From NCBI GenBank assembly GCA_965230065.1, contig OZ245942.1, positions 2,170,001 to 2,234,000 on the forward strand: a stretch of 64,000 nt of DNA. Reading direction: 5' to 3'. This DNA is from G965230065 sp965230065. GTDB lineage: Bacteria; Bacteroidota; Bacteroidia; Cytophagales; Cyclobacteriaceae. This document shows, piece by piece, positions 34,787-45,500 of the stretch. The notes under the pieces were generated by a model. It was not told the origin of the DNA, made no database searches, and worked only from the letters and a program-made list of their open reading frames with translations. Each line of letters begins with the position of its first letter. The stretch's first letter is position 1. The translations under genes were made by a program, and so were the position numbers.

Positions 34787-37165
34787 ATGAAAACCAGATT
34801 TATATATTTTACCTGCTTATTGATTTTTTCCGTGGGCACGAGCGTTCTCGCCCAAAAAGGAAAAATAGAAATTACAGGAACGGTCATAGAACCACAAAAC
34901 CAGCAACCGGTAGAGTTTGCCACAGTTGCTGTGAAAGATAGTAAAACAAAGAGCGCCATTACCGGGACTACCACCGCCGCGGATGGAACATTCTCTGTAA
35001 GCAGCGAATCTGCTGATGTATATGTAGAAATAAGTTTCATTGGCTTTGTAACCCAAATTATCAAAGAGCTTCCTGTGGTCAGCGGCAAGGCAGATTTGGG
35101 CACCATCGTATTGTCAGAAAATGAACAGGTTATGGAAGAAGTTACCATCATTGGTGAAAAATCCAGCACGGAGTTTCAGTTAGACAAACGGGTATTTAAT
35201 GTAGGGCAGGACATCAGCAGCACGGGCATGAGTGCGCTGCAGGTGCTTGACAACGTGCCATCTGTAAACGTAAACATTGAAGGCCAAATTAGCTTACGGG
35301 GAAATGGGGGTGTTCAAATTCTTATCGATGGCAAGCCTTCCGTTTTGGCCGATGATGAAAGCAACGCCCTGGGCACCATTACTGCCGATATGATTGAAAG
35401 AATTGAGGTAATTACCAACCCCTCTGCCAAATATGACGCGGAAGGCACGGCGGGCATTTTGAATATTGTATTGAAAAAAGAAGAGAAAAAAGGGTTAAAT
35501 GGCTCTATTTCACTCAATACCGGAATTCCTGATAACCACAGTGTAGGGCTTAGCCTGAACAGAAGAACAGAGAAATTTAACCTGTTCGCACAACTGGGCG
35601 CCGGCTACCGCTCACTGCCTTATGATACTGAAAATATTAACCATGACCGCACCCAAAATACCACGATTGAAAGTGAGGGAACATCTTACCGGAACGAAAC
35701 TTTCTATAATGTAATTCTGGGCACCGACTATCACATTGACCCGCTCAACGTAATCACCCTATCGGGAAATTTTGCCTACGAGATTGAAGGCCAGCCCTCG
35801 CATTATGATTTTAATTTTCTGGATGCCAACGACAACGTTATTTCGGCATGGAACCGGGAAGAAACCACCGAGGCATGGAACCCAAAATGGCAGTACGATT
35901 TGCAGTATAGCAAAGAATTTCCAGACAATGAGGAGCATATGTTACTTTTTAGCGCATTGGGCAGGTTCTTTGGCAAAGACCAGTCTTCTGAATTTACCAA
36001 TACGACCACCCTGGGTGATGTGGATTATGATAATCAGCAAACCGCTACTAATTTCAAACAGGCAGATTATACCTTTAAGTTTGATTATACCAAGCCGTTT
36101 AATGACAAAATCACGATGGAAACCGGGGCGCAGTATTTAATCAATGAAGTGGGCAATGACTATGTGGTGAGGGATTTTACAGACGGGGAGTGGGTAACTG
36201 ATGAAAGCCTTACCAATAATTTTGAATATGACCAGAAAGTGCTGGGCGTATACGGCACAGGCGCTTATGAAGGCGAAAAATGGGGCATTAAAGGAGGTCT
36301 TCGGGTAGAGAATACCGATTTAAATACCTTGCTCACGAACACCAACGAAGAGAACAACCAGAATTATACGAACCTTTTTCCAAGCGCGCATACTTCGTAT
36401 AAATTCTCTGATGTGATTTCGTTGCAGGCCGGGTACTCCAGACGAATTTACAGGCCCAGACTTTGGGACCTCAACCCGTTTTTCAACATCCGCGACAACT
36501 TTAATGTGCGCACCGGAAACCCTGACTTGCAGCCTGAATACTCAGATTCTTACGAGTTTACGAGTATATTCAACCTCAAAAATGCTTCCATCAACGCCGG
36601 GGTATATCACCTGTACACCACCGATGTGATAGAGCGGGTTTCTACATTTGAGAATAATGTGAATACCACCATGCCTTTAAACATTGGTACCAACCGCGCT
36701 ACTGGCCTGGAAGTGAACGTAAAATACGACCCTGCAAAATGGCTCACCATCAACGGGGATTTTAATTTCAATCAATTTAACCGGGAGGGGGCTTTTGAAG
36801 ACCAGTCTTTTGACTTTGACGGAAACCAGTGGTTTTCAGAAATTACCACAAAAATCAAACTTCCGGCCCAAATTGACTTGGAGATAGCCGGTAATTACCA
36901 GTCAGGCTACCGCACGGTGCAAAGCGAAGTTTCTGACAATGCCTATGCCAATATAGGCGTGCGCAAAAAATTTCTGAAAGGTAAGGCAGTTGTCAATTTG
37001 GCTGTTCGTGATGTTTTCGCTTCACGGTATAGGGAAAGCGTAACAGACCAACCCACTTTTTACTTGTACAACTACGGCCAGCGTGGCAGATTTATTACCC
37101 TTGGGCTTAGCTATGGTTTTGGAAAAGGGGAAGCAATGACTTACTCGGGTGGCCGCAGGAGATAG
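34787..37165 (+). CDS. TonB-dependent-receptor-like outer-membrane barrel protein
   Basis: The 792-residue protein has a signal peptide (FIYFTCLLIFSVGTSVLAQ), a carboxypeptidase-D-like regulatory domain (about 25-110; ITGTVIEPQNQQPVEFATVAVKD), a TonB plug (NVPSVNVNIEGQISLRGNGGVQILIDGKPSVL) and a barrel of the OMP_b-brl_3 type ending in ITLGLSYGFGKGEAM. It differs from SusC and has no SusD partner. Such proteins take up unknown ligands through the outer membrane. It is followed after 31 bp by doxX. Confidence 0.88.
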   Translation: MKTRFIYFTCLLIFSVGTSVLAQKGKIEITGTVIEPQNQQPVEFATVAVKDSKTKSAITGTTTAADGTFSVSSESADVYVEISFIGFVTQIIKELPVVSGKADLGTIVLSENEQVMEEVTIIGEKSSTEFQLDKRVFNVGQDISSTGMSALQVLDNVPSVNVNIEGQISLRGNGGVQILIDGKPSVLADDESNALGTITADMIERIEVITNPSAKYDAEGTAGILNIVLKKEEKKGLNGSISLNTGIPDNHSVGLSLNRRTEKFNLFAQLGAGYRSLPYDTENINHDRTQNTTIESEGTSYRNETFYNVILGTDYHIDPLNVITLSGNFAYEIEGQPSHYDFNFLDANDNVISAWNREETTEAWNPKWQYDLQYSKEFPDNEEHMLLFSALGRFFGKDQSSEFTNTTTLGDVDYDNQQTATNFKQADYTFKFDYTKPFNDKITMETGAQYLINEVGNDYVVRDFTDGEWVTDESLTNNFEYDQKVLGVYGTGAYEGEKWGIKGGLRVENTDLNTLLTNTNEENNQNYTNLFPSAHTSYKFSDVISLQAGYSRRIYRPRLWDLNPFFNIRDNFNVRTGNPDLQPEYSDSYEFTSIFNLKNASINAGVYHLYTTDVIERVSTFENNVNTTMPLNIGTNRATGLEVNVKYDPAKWLTINGDFNFNQFNREGAFEDQSFDFDGNQWFSEITTKIKLPAQIDLEIAGNYQSGYRTVQSEVSDNAYANIGVRKKFLKGKAVVNLAVRDVFASRYRESVTDQPTFYLYNYGQRGRFITLGLSYGFGKGEAMTYSGGRRR

Positions 37166-37196
37166 GTTATTTTCAGAAAAATAGGATATTACAGAA

Positions 37197-37616
37197 ATGA
37201 AATTATCAACTTTAAGTACCTCTTCCACCTGGAATGATGCCGGGTTGTTACTGATAAGAATTGCATTTGGGGCTGCCATGCTTTTTGGCCATGGCTTGGG
37301 AAAGTGGGGCAGGCTTTTTGGTGGGGAAGAAATAAAATTTGCCGACCCGTTCGGGGTAGGGCCTGTCGCGTCCCTGACCATGGCTGTGTTTGCAGAAGTG
37401 ATATGTGCTATTTTGCTCATGCTGGGCTTGTTAACCCGATGGGCATTAGTGCCACTAATCATTACCATGGGCGTAGCATTTTTTACGGTTCATATTTCCG
37501 ATGAGTTTGCCCGGCAGGAAAAAGCTATTTTGTTTGGGGTTACGTTCGTTGCCTTGTTTTTAACCGGCCCGGGACGTTTTTCGGTGGATGCTTTGTTGGA
37601 TAACAAAAATAAATGA
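37197..37616 (+). CDS. DoxX family membrane protein
   Basis: The 139-residue protein has four hydrophobic segments and the DoxX-family pattern LLLIRIAFGAAMLFGHGLGKWGRLFGGEEIKFADPFGVGP. DoxX-like proteins are small inner-membrane proteins linked to thiosulfate:quinone oxidoreductase or redox stress in some species; no function can be fixed here. It starts 31 bp after the receptor gene and probably shares its transcript. Confidence 0.88.
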   Translation: MKLSTLSTSSTWNDAGLLLIRIAFGAAMLFGHGLGKWGRLFGGEEIKFADPFGVGPVASLTMAVFAEVICAILLMLGLLTRWALVPLIITMGVAFFTVHISDEFARQEKAILFGVTFVALFLTGPGRFSVDALLDNKNK

Positions 37617-37633
37617 CCTTATATAGCATTGCT

Positions 37634-37667
37634 GCAAGCCGTTAGCAATCCTATGCTAATGGCTTGC
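37634..37667. terminator. Hairpin between convergent genes
   Basis: Arms 37634-37647 and 37654-37667 form a long stem with one G-T pair and a six-base loop. A T-rich stretch follows at 37681-37686. It lies between doxX and the convergent lipoprotein gene and may end transcription in both directions. Confidence 0.6.
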
Positions 37668-37720
37668 AATGCTGCTACTTATTTTTTCAAAAGTTCCGAA
37701 TTAAGCGCCTAATCATCAGT

Positions 37721-38717
37721 TTAGTACTCCACCACTTTATCCACTGTAAGTTGGCGCATGGCTTCCCCTTCTTTGAGTTTGTATTGTAACTGGCGGGTTT
37801 TGCCGGTGGGTTGTGGGAGTGATGCTTTGGTAGCATAAATGGGGAAACGCTGTACCAAAGTACTTTCCACAATGGCAAACTCATCATGGCCTGTGTACCC
37901 TTCACTGGCTTTGCTTACTTTGGGAATATACATCTGGCTCATAGATTTGCCATTGTTTACCGAGTAGCCGATCACACTGCCAAACTTTTCATTTCCACTG
38001 GCAATATATACCAAAACTTCGGGGTAGGTATCATTATTTAAGTCGCCAATTTCAGCATCTATGACCGTGCCGGTTATTTTGTGGGTTACGGCCCGGTTAT
38101 AAATTTCCAACCCAACAGGGCGTAAGGATAAAGTATCGTTATTCACCTCAATGAAAAACAGATAATCATCCCACATCAGCGATTTTGTGTAGGCTGTTTT
38201 ATCAACCTGCCCGGCATCTAATTCTCCATTTATTTTGGTATACTCTCCTGCCAGGCTACCTCCTCCTGAGCAGTAAAAGTATAGCTTGTCCCGGTGTTCT
38301 TCTTTTTCTGTTTGGATAGAAACAGTGTTTTCGGTAAAGTGAAAGATAATGCCCACATTACCATCGTAGACTTTCAAATTATGGGGATCAATTACGGTAG
38401 CATTGGCATCAAAAGTACAGGTAGGCTTTTTCATATCAGCCCTGGAGCGCACAGAGACTTTCACCCGGTGTTCGTTGATTTTTTCTACCGAAACTCCTAT
38501 CCAATCGTATCCTTCGCTGCGCTTATCATAATCTTCACTTGCATAGTTTCCATAATATGCTGTATTGAACTGCGGTGACTGCAAGTCATTTTCTACTGCG
38601 ATGGTATCTTGTTGTGGCAGGTTTTGTTCCTTTTCATTTTTGGTAGGATTACAAGCTTGTAAAAAAAAAAACCGCAATCGGTAGTAAGAAAGGCAGTATT
38701 CCTAATCTTTTATGCAT
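37721..38717 (-). pseudogene. Lipoprotein gene (possibly PliI-like), frameshifted at a T11 tract
   Basis: The ATG at 38717 begins MHKRLGILPFLLPIAVFF, a lipoprotein leader, but the frame breaks in an 11-base T tract (A run at 38661-38671). With ten T the leader joins the downstream frame through LQACNPTK, a proper lipobox (LQAC). The mature part of about 310 residues contains GTVIDAEIGDLNNDTYPEVLVYIASGNEKFGSVIGY, resembling the PliI lysozyme-inhibitor family, preceded by a region of unknown type. The tract may make the gene phase-variable, or the length may be a base-calling error. Confidence 0.65.
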
Positions 38718-38754
38718 TTTAGATTTTGATTATATGATTTTCCAAATAGCTAAT

Positions 38755-38858
38755 AACCTCATCAATCGCCCTGTCCTTCAGGGCGGGGCAAAATTTGTTA
38801 AAGGGCTAAAGCCCTGCGGTTAAGTTAGCTTTTTTTCCTCGCCCTGAAGGACGAGGTT
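38755..38858. repeat. Interrupted inverted repeat
   Basis: AACCTC (38755-38760) plus GTCCTTCAGGGC (38773-38784) match the reverse complement of 38841-38858, with 12 extra bases in the left arm. A small inner hairpin AGGGCTAAAGCCCT lies between the arms. It fills the interval between the frameshifted lipoprotein gene and the methyltransferase gene and looks like a dispersed palindromic element. Confidence 0.6.
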
Positions 38859-38938
38859 ACTGAGCTTCTTTCTCCCCCCCCGGGGGTACTGACTCTGTTG
38901 GGCTTTCTATTCTAAACACTGTCCTGAAGGTCAAGTTT

Positions 38939-39475
38939 TTAGTGCAATTTAGCGAAGAAATCCCAGAGGACGACGCCGATGCTTACGGATACATTGAGGG
39001 AGTGCTTGGTGCCGAATTGGGGAATTTCTATGCAGGTATCTGTCATCTCTATTACTTTGTCACTTACGCCTGAAACTTCATGGCCGAAGATGAGGCAGAA
39101 CTTTTGGTCTTTGTAGGGTAGAAAATCCTGTAAGGGTACACTTTCGTCGGTTTGTTCTATGCCGATGATACGATAGCCATCTTCTTTCAACTTGCTTACC
39201 AAGGTACCTGCATCTTCTACATATTCCCAATCTACCGACTCGGTAGCACCCAATGCTGTTTTGTTGATTTCCCGGTGTGGAGGCTGGGCGGTGATGCCGC
39301 AGAGGTAGACTTTGTCTATCAAAAAAGCATCGGCTGAGCGGAAAGCCGAACCCACATTGTGCATACTCCGCACATTGTCTAAAACCACCACAATAGAAAG
39401 TTTTTTTGCCTGTTTGAACTCTTCCACCGAAAGGCGCTCCAGCTCTTCGTTTTTTAGTTTTCTCATGTATGCCAA
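38939..39475 (-). CDS. TrmH/SpoU family RNA methyltransferase
   Basis: The 178-residue protein has the SPOUT motifs: LDNVRSMHNVGSAFRSADAF (motif 1), FCLIFGHEVSGVSDKVIEM (motif 2) and CIEIPQFGTKHSLNVSVSIGVVLWDF (motif 3). It should methylate a ribose 2'-OH of tRNA or rRNA using S-adenosylmethionine. The short length lacks the N-terminal substrate-binding domain of RlmB. It is divergent from mutS. Confidence 0.92.
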   Translation of the reverse strand: MAYMRKLKNEELERLSVEEFKQAKKLSIVVVLDNVRSMHNVGSAFRSADAFLIDKVYLCGITAQPPHREINKTALGATESVDWEYVEDAGTLVSKLKEDGYRIIGIEQTDESVPLQDFLPYKDQKFCLIFGHEVSGVSDKVIEMTDTCIEIPQFGTKHSLNVSVSIGVVLWDFFAKLH

Positions 39476-39588
39476 AGTAAATTAACCAATCGTAAAGGTA
39501 AGGAACTAATCTATATTTTCACTTTGCCGAAAGGTGAACTTCTCTTTACATTTGTAAGATACACTTTACCCAACCATTGCCCGGAAGC

Positions 39589-42204
39589 ATGCAGAAGACC
39601 CAGAAGAAAAAAGCCAAAAGCAAGCAAACCCCCTTGATGAAACAGTACTATACCATCAAGGCCCGATACCCGGGGGCGTTGCTGTTGTTCCGGGTGGGCG
39701 ACTTTTACGAAACCTTCGGGGAAGACGCCATCACCACCAGCAAGGTGCTGGATATTGTGCTCACCAAACGCTCCAATGGCTCAGCTTCGGAAGTAGAGCT
39801 GGCCGGGTTTCCGCACCATGCGCTGGATAATTATCTCACCAAACTGGTGCGGGCTGGTTACCGCGTTGCCATCTGCGACCAGTTGGAAGACCCACAATAT
39901 GCCAAAGGCATCGTAAAACGAGGCGTTACCGAACTGGTGACCCCGGGGCTTTCGCTCAACGATAATGTGCTGGACCAGAAATACAACAACTACCTGGCTT
40001 CCCTGCATTTCGATAAAAATGAGTGGGGCATTGCCCTGCTTGACCTTTCTACGGGGGAATTCCTGGCTTCTTCGGGCAACCGGGAATATATTGACAAACT
40101 GCTGCAAAGCTTCAACCCTTCCGAAATCATTTATAGCAAAGAAGCTAAAACTACTTTTGCCGAAAATTTCCCGGATAGCTGGAACACCTACCGCCTGGAA
40201 GATTGGGTATATAATTTTGATTACGCCTATGAAAAGCTCATCAAACATTTCAATACCCAAACCCTGAAAGGCTATGGCGTAGAAAAAATGCCCGAAGGTA
40301 TCATTGCGGCCGGAGCCATTCTTTATTATCTGGAAGAAACGGAACATAACGAAATTAAGCACATTTCGGCTATTTCTCGCATAGAAGAAGAACGGTACGT
40401 TTGGCTGGATAAATTTACCATCCGCAACCTAGAGCTGGTTTATCCACAGCACGAAGCGGGCGTTCCTTTAATAAATGTACTTGACCATACCATCACGCCC
40501 ATGGGCGCACGGCTGATGAAAAAGTGGGTGGTGTTGCCCCTCAAGTCCAAAACCCTGATAGAAGACCGCCTCAACACGGTAGAGGCTTTTCTCAACCAGG
40601 AAGAGTTGCATGATAAAATTACCCAGTACCTGAAACAGGTGGGCGATGTGGAACGGCTGATTTCTAAGGTGGCTGTGGGCCGGGTAACGCCCCGGGAAAT
40701 GGTGCAACTGAAGAGGGCATTAAAAAATACGCTTCCTATAAAAAAAATACTCTCTGAGACAGAAATTCCCCAATTGAAAAAGCTGGGCGGGCAACTACAT
40801 CCCTGCGAATTCTTAACAGAAAAAATAGAAAAGGAACTTAAAGATGATGCGCCTACCGTGAGTAACCAGGGCGGGCTTATCAATGATGGAATACACGAAG
40901 AGCTGGACGAACTGCGAAATATCGCTTTTTCGGGTAAAGATGTGCTGGAGAAAATCAGGGAAAGGGAGATACAAAGCACAGGGATTTCGTCTCTGCGGAT
41001 TTCTTACAACAAAGTGTTTGGCTATTACCTGGAAGTAACCCACGCCCACAAACACAAAGTGCCCGAGGCTTGGATTAGGAAACAAACGCTGGTGAATGCC
41101 GAGCGGTACATTACCGAAGAACTCAAAGAGTATGAAGATAAAATCCTGACTGCCGAAGAGAAAATATATGAACTGGAATACAGGCTATTCCAGGAACTCA
41201 TTACCCATGCGGCTGAATTTGTAACCCAGATTCAGCAAAATGCCCGCATCCTTTCGGTCATCGATTGCCTGGGTTGCTTTGCCCGCGTAGCACGTGAAAA
41301 CCGTTACGTAAAGCCAAGTATTAACGAGTCGGATGCCATCAGTATTGAAGCCGGGCGGCATCCGGTGATTGAAAAGCAATTGCCGCCCGGCGAACCTTAT
41401 ATTCCCAATGATATTTGTCTGAACAGTGAGCAGCAGCAGATTATGATTATTACCGGGCCGAACATGGCAGGAAAATCTGCCTTGCTCCGGCAAACGGCCC
41501 TGATTGTACTCATGGCACAAATGGGTTCTTTTGTCCCCGCAGGTAAAGCCTCTATCGGCATTGTAGACAAAGTATTTACCCGCGTGGGGGCTTCCGATAA
41601 TTTGGCAAAAGGAGAGTCTACTTTTATGGTAGAAATGATAGAAACGGCCAGCATCCTGAACAATCTCAGTAACCGCAGCCTGGTACTCATGGACGAGATT
41701 GGCCGGGGCACCAGCACCTACGATGGTATTTCTATTGCCTGGTCTATCGTAGAATATTTGCACAACCACCCGAAGCTGAAAGCAAAAACGCTATTTGCCA
41801 CGCATTATCATGAACTGAACCAACTGGCCAATGAATTGGAGCGGGTGAAAAATTTTAATGTGGCTGTGAAAGAAATAGACAACCGGGTTATCTTTCTGCG
41901 CAAGTTAAAGAAAGGAGGGAGCGAACATAGTTTTGGTATCCATGTGGCACAAATGGCGGGTATGCCCAGGCAAATCGTTACCCGATCTAATGAAATTTTG
42001 CAACATCTGGAAAAAGACAAAATCAACGACCATGCCACTGAGAAGCTCCAGAAAATGCCCAAGGAAGAGTTCCAGCTCAGCCTGTTCGAGGCCGACCCCA
42101 AGTTTATGCGCGTCAAAGAATTGATAGATACGCTGGACGTGAACGCCACTTCGCCCATTGAGGCTTTGCTCAAGTTGAATGAAATTAAGGATATTTTGAA
42201 GTAA
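39589..42204 (+). CDS. mutS: DNA mismatch repair protein MutS
   Basis: The ATG at 39589 is preferred to an upstream TTG and gives 871 residues, the usual MutS length. The mismatch-contact motif GDFYETFGEDA (F-Y-E near residues 39-41) is followed by connector, lever and clamp domains. The ATPase has Walker A TGPNMAGKSALLRQ near 622, Walker B LVLMDEIGRGTSTYDG and the ATHYHEL loop. The C-terminus includes the FxxxLSLF-type region EEFQLSLFEADP. It recognises base mismatches and small loops and starts repair in the cytosol with MutL, which is not in this window. Confidence 0.97.
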   Translation: MQKTQKKKAKSKQTPLMKQYYTIKARYPGALLLFRVGDFYETFGEDAITTSKVLDIVLTKRSNGSASEVELAGFPHHALDNYLTKLVRAGYRVAICDQLEDPQYAKGIVKRGVTELVTPGLSLNDNVLDQKYNNYLASLHFDKNEWGIALLDLSTGEFLASSGNREYIDKLLQSFNPSEIIYSKEAKTTFAENFPDSWNTYRLEDWVYNFDYAYEKLIKHFNTQTLKGYGVEKMPEGIIAAGAILYYLEETEHNEIKHISAISRIEEERYVWLDKFTIRNLELVYPQHEAGVPLINVLDHTITPMGARLMKKWVVLPLKSKTLIEDRLNTVEAFLNQEELHDKITQYLKQVGDVERLISKVAVGRVTPREMVQLKRALKNTLPIKKILSETEIPQLKKLGGQLHPCEFLTEKIEKELKDDAPTVSNQGGLINDGIHEELDELRNIAFSGKDVLEKIREREIQSTGISSLRISYNKVFGYYLEVTHAHKHKVPEAWIRKQTLVNAERYITEELKEYEDKILTAEEKIYELEYRLFQELITHAAEFVTQIQQNARILSVIDCLGCFARVARENRYVKPSINESDAISIEAGRHPVIEKQLPPGEPYIPNDICLNSEQQQIMIITGPNMAGKSALLRQTALIVLMAQMGSFVPAGKASIGIVDKVFTRVGASDNLAKGESTFMVEMIETASILNNLSNRSLVLMDEIGRGTSTYDGISIAWSIVEYLHNHPKLKAKTLFATHYHELNQLANELERVKNFNVAVKEIDNRVIFLRKLKKGGSEHSFGIHVAQMAGMPRQIVTRSNEILQHLEKDKINDHATEKLQKMPKEEFQLSLFEADPKFMRVKELIDTLDVNATSPIEALLKLNEIKDILK

Positions 42205-42418
42205 GCCATTCAGTTGGCAGCGGCAGTAGCAGTTATGCACACCCTGCCTACTGCCAACTAAACATTTAATAGCACACCCTGCCTGGTTAACTCTCCTTAA
42301 CAATCTAATAATATTATCATAATCCACAGAAAACAAGAATAGATAATAGGAACAGTACCTTTGTGATAGGTAAGCTGTGCCAAAAATATTTATAAATATT
42401 AAACATAGTTTATAAATG

Positions 42419-42463
42419 TTTTGTATATTTATACTAAAACTTATTATATATACTAAACATTTT
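42419..42463 (+). promoter_or_regulatory. Phosphonate-regulon element, copy A (SusC operon)
   Basis: The interval 42205-42557 has no gene and is very AT-rich. At 42419-42463 lies TTTTGTATATTTATACTAAA, a 13-bp AT spacer and ACTAAACATTTTG. The two CTAAA boxes are 19 bp apart. Nearly the same element occurs before phnA and the PbfA-like gene. A weaker box (ATATTAAACAT) lies at 42396-42406. The downstream box is about 98 bp before the SusC start, further than in the other copies. Confidence 0.7.
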
Positions 42464-42557
42464 GTTCTTTATTGTTTTGCTCTTACCCAAACTGCTTTCA
42501 ATCATCAATCTCAATATAAACTAAAATAATCTACCCTTGAACAAAGCCACGTAAACT

Positions 42558-45500
42558 ATGAAAAAGGAACAAAAATTTCTACCCCATTTCTTCCGGGAGG
42601 TTCGCATGCTCTTGCTTGTGCTGCTATTCTCCACGGGAGGCACTGCCCTTGCCCAGGACGATACAGTAAAAGGCAAAGTAAACGGCACAGATGACGCCAT
42701 GGGGATACCCGGAGTGAATATCATTCTCAAAGGTACTTCCACGGGTACTGTTACAGATAGTGACGGTAATTATGCCATTCAGGTACCCGGTGGTTCGGGC
42801 ACTTTAATCTTCTCATTTATCGGTTACCAGCCGGAAGAAGTGCCGGTAAACGGACAGTCTGTTATCAATGTAGCATTGACACCTTCTATAGAACAGCTTT
42901 CTGAAGTGGTAGTTACCGCCCTGGGTATTGAGCGGGAAAGCCAGTCGCTGGGATATGCCGTGCAGGAAGTGGATGGAGAAAACCTGAACGAAGCCCGGGA
43001 AACAAATTTTACCAATGCACTGGCCGGGAAAGTGGCCGGATTAGATATCAAATCTAACACAGGAGTGGGCAGCTCAACCCGGGTGATTCTCCGGGGTGAG
43101 TCTTCGCTGAGTATCAATGGCAACCAACCGCTTTTTATCGTAGATGGCATACCCATCAGCAATGATATTAACAATACCACAGCGGCAGATTATGGCAATG
43201 GGGCCTCGGAAATTAACCCGGCTGATGTGGAAAGTGTAAACGTACTGAAAGGGCCGGCAGCAGCGGCTTTGTACGGTTCAAGAGCTGCCAATGGTGCCAT
43301 TGTGATTACAACCAAGTCAGGAAAAAATAAAAGAGGGCTGGGCCTTTCGGTCAATTCCAGTGTAACTTTTGAAGATGTTTTGCGACTGCCCAAGTTTCAG
43401 AATGAGTTTGGAGGCGGCTCCAACGGGCTGTTTGAAGGTTCTAACTTCGGTTATCAGGGCAATCTTGATTTGTACCCCAATGGTATTCAGGATGGGTATG
43501 ACGAAAGTTGGGGACCCCGCCTGAATTTTGGCCCTAACCGTGCGCAATTTGACTCCCCCACCACCAATGGGTTCAGGGGTGCGGATGTACACTTGCGCAA
43601 CCGGGGCGATATTATTCCAACACCCTGGGTATCCCAACCTGATAATGTGGATGATTTCTTCGAATTGGGACGCACTTTGTTTAATAACGTAGCTGTGGCC
43701 GGGGGGAGTGACAAAGGGAATTTCCGCTTATCGTATACCAACCTGAGCCAGAAAGGCATTGTGCCCAATAACGATTTGGAGCGGAATACCATTGCTCTGA
43801 ACACAAGCTACAATTTAACCGATAAGTTCAGGGCAGATATCAGCATGAGCTACATCAAAACAGAAGGGACCAACCGCCCCGACCAGGGCTATGGCCGGAA
43901 CACACCCATGTATTTTATGCTCTGGATGACCCGGCAAGTAAATATCAATAGCTTGCGTGATTACTGGCAGCCCGGCCTGGAAGGAATTCAGCAATTTCAA
44001 TACAATTATGGCGAAAACCATAACAATCCCTTCTTCTACCAGTATGAAAATACCAGCAGCCAGTTCAAAGACCACTTATTAGGAAAGATTTCGCTTACCT
44101 ACGACTTTGATGCGCACTGGAGTCTCATGGTGCGTACTGGAACAGACATGTACAACGACCACCGGCCCATCAGGCGTGCTGTAAGCACCGTGGGGAATGA
44201 TAATGGCCGATACCAGGAGTCTGACTTTTATTTTGAAGAAAGAAATTCTGATTTTTTGCTGAAATATGATTTGAACAGTCCCGGAAAATTCGGTATGGCC
44301 ATTTCAGTCGGTGCCAACCGCCTGGACCAAATCCGCAGAAGTAAAACTACGGTAGCACCGGAATTACTTATTCCCGGTATTTATAATTTGGGCAATAATG
44401 CCGCTCCCCTCCAAACAAACGAGTACAATTCAAAAAAACGGATTAACAGTGTGTACGGACTGGCCCAGTTTGATTACAATAATATGCTCTTCCTGGATGT
44501 GACAGGGCGTAACGACTGGTCCAGCACCTTGCCTGAGGATAACAACTCTTATTTTTATCCTTCCGTTTCTTTCAGCACCCTGTTTAATGAAATATTTTCT
44601 TTGCCTCAGTTTGTAAACCTTGCCCAATTACGCCTGGGCTGGGCGCAGGTAGGAAATGATACAGGCCCCTATCAACTCTACAATTCATTCAATTATGAAC
44701 TGCCCTGGGGGGGTGAATTAGCACTTTCTGAGCCTTCATCCCTAAAAAACCCCCAGTTAAAACCCGAATCTATCAGCACCTATGAAATTGGGGCCAATGT
44801 GCAACTTTTTGACCAACGGCTGGGCATAGATTTCACCTATTATGACATCCGCTCCAAAGACCAGATACTGAATATTCCGCTTACTGAAACCAGTGGGTAC
44901 ACCTCCAGGGTAATCAATGCCGGGGAAATCAAAAACCAGGGCATAGAACTGATGCTGACGGCTACCCCCATTAAGCTGCAAGGTGGCTTCCAGTGGGATA
45001 TGAGTATCAACTTTGCGAAAAACAATTCTGAAGTGGTTGCACTGGCAGAAGGGATTGACGCTTTTGTACAGTCTGCACCGGGAGAAGAAGCTACGGTAGA
45101 AGCCAGAGTAGGCGAACGCATGGGTGCTTTGTACGGCCCCGGTTTTGAGCGTGTGCCGGAAGGCCCCATGCAAGGGGAAATCATTATTGGCGTCAACGGC
45201 TTGCCTATCAAAACTACCGAACCCATCTATCTGGGCAATTTCAATCCTGACTGGACAGGCGGAATTTCCAATACATTTTCCTTCAAAGGACTTTATGCGC
45301 GGGCTTTGTTTGATTTCAGGCAGGGAGGTACTTTCATCTCCCGCATGTATAACAAAGGCATGGGCGCGGGTATTCTGGAAGAATCTGCCCTTGAAAGAGC
45401 CGCCAGAGAACCCGGCACTGAATATGATGCCCCCTACTATAGGGCAGGTGCCGTGCTGAATGATGATGGCACTTACAGCCAAAACCTGATGAGTACCGAC

